Source: CAZPRQ01 sp964589415
GTDB taxonomy: Bacteria; Patescibacteriota; Doudnabacteria; UBA920
Reading direction: 5' to 3'
DNA: 24,799 bases
NCBI GenBank assembly: GCA_964589415.1
Contig: CAZPRQ010000016.1
Span: 1 to 24,799, forward strand
Of this stretch, positions 21,081 through 24,799 are shown one piece after another (position 1 is the first letter of the stretch; every line of letters begins with the position of its first letter). Under the pieces are notes generated by a model. That model did not search any database and was not told the DNA's origin. It worked only from the letters and a program-made list of their open reading frames with translations. The position numbers were made by a program, and so were the translations under genes.

Positions 21081-21595
21081 ACCCCAAGCGCCCGAACCTC
21101 ATCCGTCCAAACGATTTTGCCGTCTTGTACCAGTATACGGTAGACGGCGGCAGATTTCGCGTCCACCAACCCGAACATGATCATGCTGGGCCGACCGGCA
21201 CAAACAACGGAGTTGTGGGGCAAGGAAACGACCAGCGCCTGCGCGGCGAGAGCAGAGTCCTCTAGGGTAGTGTACTGCTCATAAGGTACGAGTTTGCCAG
21301 GCACGAGTTTGGCGTCTGAAAGCCTTACCCAGTTCACCACGTCCGAGTCAATTGCCTCCCCAGACTCCGGGCCGCCAACTATGGCGGTGTAGCGATTTGG
21401 GGTCAGTCCCAGCGCTTCAGCAACATCAAGGTGACGCTGTCCTGTGCCCGACACCACACAGGCTATGGGTAAAGGCAACAGATTTCGAAGAGAGGATACC
21501 TCTTCAAACCCCTTTTCCGTCATACCTGGGTTTGCCCCTCCATGCTTCCGACCATGCGTCACAACAAAAATTTCTTTTTGTTCCACTTTTTCCAT
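21059..21595 (-). CDS. Divergent histidine-phosphatase (phosphoglycerate mutase/SixA-like) protein
   Basis: This 178-residue protein resembles the histidine phosphatase superfamily. The first strand IFVVTHGRKHGG keeps the His (14) of the RHG motif, but Thr replaces the Arg. CVVSGTGQRHLDVAEALGL (46-64) matches the second motif with Arg54. SVVCAGRPSMIMFG (129-142) fits the late VGH strand, with Arg135 where the second catalytic His is expected. It may therefore be inactive or use altered chemistry. SixA members remove phosphate from phosphohistidine, which would suit the swivel-domain neighbours, but this is inference. AAGGAGG lies only 1-2 nt from the ATG; a GTG 9 nt downstream has better spacing, so the start is uncertain. 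It has its own TTGACA/TATACT promoter. Confidence 0.65.
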   Translation of the reverse strand: MEKVEQKEIFVVTHGRKHGGANPGMTEKGFEEVSSLRNLLPLPIACVVSGTGQRHLDVAEALGLTPNRYTAIVGGPESGEAIDSDVVNWVRLSDAKLVPGKLVPYEQYTTLEDSALAAQALVVSLPHNSVVCAGRPSMIMFGLVDAKSAAVYRILVQDGKIVWTDEVRALGVPEKNAV

Positions 21596-21618
21596 CCCTC
21601 CTTCTGAGATGGCTTTTT

Positions 21619-21646
21619 AGTATACCATAAATTTATAAAATGTCAA
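21619..21646 (-). promoter_or_regulatory. Promoter of the phosphatase-like gene
   Basis: On the minus strand TTGACA (21641-21646) and TATACT (21619-21624) are 16 bp apart. Confidence 0.75.
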
Positions 21647-21713
21647 GGTGTATGTCCCACCTTTTTTTGCTAATATAAAGGTGCTTTTACATTCAAAATA
21701 TAAAAAATTCCGT

Positions 21714-21722
21714 TGCTATAAT
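21714..21722 (+). promoter_or_regulatory. Extended -10 promoter of swivel gene 3
   Basis: TGC followed by TATAAT (21717-21722), with no clear -35. The leader to the ATG at 21781 is about 50 nt, with a small AACCC/GGGTT hairpin and no Shine-Dalgarno site. Confidence 0.5.
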
Positions 21723-21780
21723 TTACCAAATACCAAAATAACCCTAAAAACTGGGGTTAAAATTTTTTAGAACCATAGTA

Positions 21781-23235
21781 ATGAATAAAACTATACCATT
21801 CATAGGTAAAAACTGGGTTTTTGGGGTAACCAGGAACTCCTCGGTATTTCACTCCATACTCGTACATGAGGGAGATTTGGTTTCCGAAAAACTCTGGCAT
21901 ATGCCGGCCAAGGATTTGTTGTACATAACGCTTAACGGCAGGCATCAGGCGGCTTTTTTCAGTACAGACAAACTGGAAGAATACGAAAAAGCCTTACACT
22001 CCCTATTTTCCTCGCCAAAAAAATTGGCCTGGGTTTCTGCTAAATATTCCAAATATGGCAATAATTTACTTAAGGCCAGCCAAAAGTTGGAATCAGATTT
22101 AACTCTCAATAATTTTACTAATTTTTTAAACCACTACGCCGTATTAACCAACGGCTTATGGCTAACCGCAATCGCGGGCAGGCATTTCCATAAACTTTTA
22201 TTGGAAAATTTAAAAACCCACTACCCTGCCTATTCTTCCCAAGAGCTAGATGCCCTAGCCGGCACCCTTACCTACCCCACAAAGCACACGCCGCTTATGC
22301 AGTCACAACTCTCCTTGCTGAAAATTGGCTTGGCAATTCAGAATCAAAAATCCAAAACAGAAGTAAACAAACTGATGGAACAACACATGGAAAAGTATAG
22401 GGTAATTCCTGTAAATTACAACGAAGACCCTTGGACAAAACAAGATATTTTAAAACAGCTTAAATTAATATTAAAAGGAGACTGCAAAGCCGAATTGGCA
22501 GCGTACAAAACTTCCCATATTAAAAAAGTTAAGGCTGCACAAAAAGCCCTTCAGCATCTCCCTACAAATAAAACACGGCATTTCGCCCGCGTATTACAAA
22601 ACATAACCCTGCTAAACGAATACCGAAAATTTATTTTTTGCAACGCAAGCCTGTCCCACCAGGACATTTTTAGAAGAATTGCAAAAATGTACAATCTTAC
22701 TAACTGGCGCGAGTGCCTAAAGCTGACTCCCGCGGAGATAATCCAACTCTATTTTTTCCGTAACCCCGCCCCGCTAAAACAGCTCCCCAGGCGAACTGTC
22801 GCGGCTGTGCTGTTTAACCACGCGACACAAACCTTTAGGTTTTTTCCAAAAAATAAAGTTCAGGCGTTTATAAACGCCATGAATCCCGGCATATTACAAA
22901 AAAACTTCCAAGCACATAGCCTGTCAGGAACAGTGGCTAACCCAGGAATGGCAAAAGGAAAAGTAAAAATCATACTTGGCAAACAAGATTTTCATAAATT
23001 TAAACCCGGAAATATACTCATAGCGCCAATGACCTCCGTAGACTTTGTTCCGCTTATGAAACAAGCCGCGGCATTTGTAACTAACGAAGGGGGCATAACC
23101 TCCCACGCGTCCATAGTCTCGCGAGAAATGAACAAGCCTTGCATTATTGGCACCAAAATAGCCACTAAAATCTTTAAAGACGGAGATACGGTGGAAGTGG
23201 ACGCGAATAATGGAATAGTAAAACTAATAAAATAA
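21781..23235 (+). CDS. Swivel-domain protein 3
   Basis: A 484-residue paralog. The swivel domain spans about 381-484, with TNEGGITSHASIVSRE and His442; Asn replaces the Asp seen in the other three. GTKIATKIFKDGDTVEVD follows. The N-terminal part opens with a strand-rich segment (WVFGVTRNSSVFHSILVHEG). It then becomes helical, with YRVIPVNYNEDPWTKQDIL as the shared middle motif and a linker region (VLQNITLLNEYRKFIF) followed by LTPAEIIQLYF. No nucleotide-binding or PEP-binding domain is present. It probably forms a two-gene unit with paralog 4, which starts 5 nt after its stop. Confidence 0.82.
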   Translation: MNKTIPFIGKNWVFGVTRNSSVFHSILVHEGDLVSEKLWHMPAKDLLYITLNGRHQAAFFSTDKLEEYEKALHSLFSSPKKLAWVSAKYSKYGNNLLKASQKLESDLTLNNFTNFLNHYAVLTNGLWLTAIAGRHFHKLLLENLKTHYPAYSSQELDALAGTLTYPTKHTPLMQSQLSLLKIGLAIQNQKSKTEVNKLMEQHMEKYRVIPVNYNEDPWTKQDILKQLKLILKGDCKAELAAYKTSHIKKVKAAQKALQHLPTNKTRHFARVLQNITLLNEYRKFIFCNASLSHQDIFRRIAKMYNLTNWRECLKLTPAEIIQLYFFRNPAPLKQLPRRTVAAVLFNHATQTFRFFPKNKVQAFINAMNPGILQKNFQAHSLSGTVANPGMAKGKVKIILGKQDFHKFKPGNILIAPMTSVDFVPLMKQAAAFVTNEGGITSHASIVSREMNKPCIIGTKIATKIFKDGDTVEVDANNGIVKLIK

Positions 23236-23240
23236 CAAGT

Positions 23241-24635
23241 ATGCTGTCAAAAAAAGATTACATAAAAATTTGGTCCCGTGAATACACGGTGCAATATTGC
23301 GAAATAGCAATGCGCTGCGTTTCAAAATATACATCGCCGCGGGTTATGCCCCCTAAAATGGATATCTTTTTCATTCCCGAACAAAAAAACAGCAGCGTTT
23401 TTGTGGAAATACGCCAACTAAAAGCAAGCGACGAAGCTTTGGAACAAATAATTTTACACCCTAAAAAACAGAAATTATTTATAAACCAATTCCATAAATT
23501 TGGGCGGAATTATGTGGCCTTTTCCAAATTTATTGGCAAAAAAAACCTAAGCGGCATAAACACAGCTAAGTTAATTAAATTATACAATGCCTATATAAAA
23601 ATTTGGACTCAATATTCCCATTTCTTATGGGCGATTTACGATTTAAACGAACTGGTTGCCCATAAGGGTAAACTAATACTCGAAAATAAAAACTTAAATC
23701 CCAAAATCCACGAAATGGCTACGCACGCCCTGTTCGCGCCAAGCAAAAAAACCGGCATTTTAAAATTACAGGAAGAGTTAGAAAATTTAAAATTACGCGG
23801 ACATAAAACCCTGCCGCCGCTACAAGCAAAAAAAATAATAAAAAATTACTGCTGGATGCCATGCCTAGACTTGCAAAACGAGCCCTGGACAGAAGCAGAC
23901 GTTAATAATTTTTATGAGAATTTAATCCCGAAAAAATCCGCTTTCCCCATAAAATACTCTCCTAAACTTATAAACCTAACCGCGGAAGAAAAACGTTTTT
24001 TCCGCTTTGTCCGGGAAATTGCTTTTTTAAAAGACTTGCGCGATGTTTACCGCAGACAAGGCATATACCATATTTTACCACTATACAATGAGATAGGCGC
24101 GCGGCTAAAAATCCCCCGCCGAGATGTGGCCAGCTTAACGACCAACGAAACTAGAAGCGTCTTAAAAAATAAAAGAACGATTAATATAAAAAATTTAATT
24201 AAGGGAAGAAAGCGTGGGTACGGCATGGTGTGGGCAAAAAATAATATTATCGTACTCACCAAACCTAGAGAAATTTCCAAATTAACCAGGCTTACAAAAG
24301 CCAATGCCGCTTCCAAAAAAATAATTTCTGGTATTGTTGCGTGCAAAGGAAAAGTTCGGGGCACGGTTAAAATAATCTATCGAGCGGAAGATACTCGCAA
24401 AATCCATAAAGGCGACGTGTTAGTCGCCATAACGACCCACCCCGACTATGTACCTGCCATGCAGCGCTCAATTGCCATTATAACTGACGAAGGGGGTTTA
24501 ACATCCCACGCGGCAATTGTGGCCAGAGAATTAAACATACCCTGCATTGTGGGGGTAAAAACAGCAACCCAAATGCTAAAAGACGGAGATATGGTGGAAG
24601 TGGACGCGAATACGGGAATTGTAAAAAAATTATAA
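23241..24635 (+). CDS. Swivel-domain protein 4
   Basis: A 464-residue paralog, the most divergent in the swivel domain (about 362-464): TDEGGLTSHAAIVARE with His423, then GVKTATQMLKDGDMVEVD. The N-terminus (IKIWSREYTVQYCEIAM) is followed by helices, the middle motif YCWMPCLDLQNEPWTEADV, and the best preserved linker helices (FVREIAFLKDLRDVYRR, then LPLYNEIGARLKIPRRDVASLT). As in its paralogs, the kinase and PEP-barrel domains of the parent enzymes are missing. The 5-nt gap after paralog 3 suggests coupled translation; there is no Shine-Dalgarno site. Its 3' end faces a minus-strand gene at the window edge. Confidence 0.82.
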   Translation: MLSKKDYIKIWSREYTVQYCEIAMRCVSKYTSPRVMPPKMDIFFIPEQKNSSVFVEIRQLKASDEALEQIILHPKKQKLFINQFHKFGRNYVAFSKFIGKKNLSGINTAKLIKLYNAYIKIWTQYSHFLWAIYDLNELVAHKGKLILENKNLNPKIHEMATHALFAPSKKTGILKLQEELENLKLRGHKTLPPLQAKKIIKNYCWMPCLDLQNEPWTEADVNNFYENLIPKKSAFPIKYSPKLINLTAEEKRFFRFVREIAFLKDLRDVYRRQGIYHILPLYNEIGARLKIPRRDVASLTTNETRSVLKNKRTINIKNLIKGRKRGYGMVWAKNNIIVLTKPREISKLTRLTKANAASKKIISGIVACKGKVRGTVKIIYRAEDTRKIHKGDVLVAITTHPDYVPAMQRSIAIITDEGGLTSHAAIVARELNIPCIVGVKTATQMLKDGDMVEVDANTGIVKKL

Positions 24636-24652
24636 GTGCAATTGTAGAAAAT

Positions 24653-24678
24653 AAAAAGCCAGACATGACAGTCTAGCT
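24653..24678 (-). terminator. Terminator of the gene at the right edge
   Basis: On the minus strand AGCTAGAC (24671-24678) pairs with GTCTGGCT (24657-24664), with one G-T pair and a 6-nt loop, and TTTTTATTTT follows. Confidence 0.7.
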
Positions 24679-24709
24679 AGTTTGCGCACAACAGCGCTTT
24701 TGCGTTACT

Positions 24710-24799
24710 TTACCAATTTCTTGGCAGGTAGTCTACGTCTACCGTATACCCACTCTCCCCCCTTATTACTATATTTCCCGGGCCTTCGGTGAGAAGTAC
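24710..24799 (-). CDS. 3' end of an unidentified gene cut by the window edge
   Basis: The minus strand is open from the edge to TAA (complement of 24710-24712), giving 29 residues that end GYTVDVDYLPRNW. A good terminator 30 bp downstream on the same strand supports a real gene end. Too little is present to assign a family. Confidence 0.55.
   Translation of the reverse strand, partial: VLLTEGPGNIVIRGESGYTVDVDYLPRNW

Noticed and set aside
20354..21102. Long minus-strand ORFs opposite swivel gene 2
   Set aside because: They lie opposite the conserved swivel domain, have no start signals and read as low-complexity aromatic shadows.
1..24799. UGA read as glycine or tryptophan, as in some Patescibacteria
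   Set aside because: Several genes (comF, the PfkB gene, the 157 and 1056 ORFs) end cleanly at TGA followed by terminators or repeats, and no long gene contains an in-frame TGA.

Overview
The window looks like a chromosomal segment from a member of the Candidate Phyla Radiation (Patescibacteria), probably Parcubacteria-like. This is inferred from gene content: a gatCAB cluster, a short SecA without a C-terminal zinc domain, a PaaX/Cas2-like protein without CRISPR, S23-type four-helix-bundle and GIY-YIG ORFs in intergenic gaps, and an expanded family of stand-alone phosphohistidine swivel proteins. TAA, TAG and TGA all end genes here, so nothing suggests UGA recoding.

Layout. 1-1300: two small transcription units with clear promoters, Shine-Dalgarno sites and hairpin terminators, encoding four tiny proteins, two of them Cys-rich zinc-ribbon-like. 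1333-5448 (minus): gatC-gatA-gatB, with a four-helix-bundle cassette between gatC and gatA and a GIY-YIG cassette between gatA and gatB. 5582-9329 (minus): secA, a PaaX/Cas2-like gene bracketed by two related 34-bp palindromes, and a PfkB-type sugar kinase. 9439-15895: lemA, htpX, a REP-associated Y1 transposase, recX (minus), clpC under a CIRCE/HrcA-type operator, and a comF-like phosphoribosyltransferase. 16107-16199: tRNA-Ser(GCU). 16282-17679 (minus): an unknown multi-pass membrane protein with a beta-rich C-terminus. 18029-24635: four paralogous proteins, each with a divergent helical N-terminal part and a conserved PEP-synthase/PPDK-type phosphohistidine swivel domain, interrupted by a divergent histidine-phosphatase-like gene on the opposite strand. 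The right edge cuts a minus-strand gene.

Two themes stand out. First, intergenic gaps hold many inverted or short-period degenerate arrays (7-, 8- and 9-bp units). Some tightly bracket a single small ORF (four-helix bundle, GIY-YIG, PaaX/Cas2-like); others enclose nothing. Related palindromes sit in frame inside gatB, htpX, recX and the transposase. Second, the four swivel-domain proteins keep the phosphorylatable His motif but have neither the ATP-grasp nor the PEP-binding barrel, and a SixA/phosphoglycerate-mutase-like protein lies among them. This suggests, without proof, a phosphohistidine relay whose kinase is encoded elsewhere.

Housekeeping genes here mostly lack Shine-Dalgarno sequences, and gatC appears leaderless. 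The small-protein genes, the unknown membrane protein and the phosphatase-like gene have near-consensus promoters and AAGGAGG sites.
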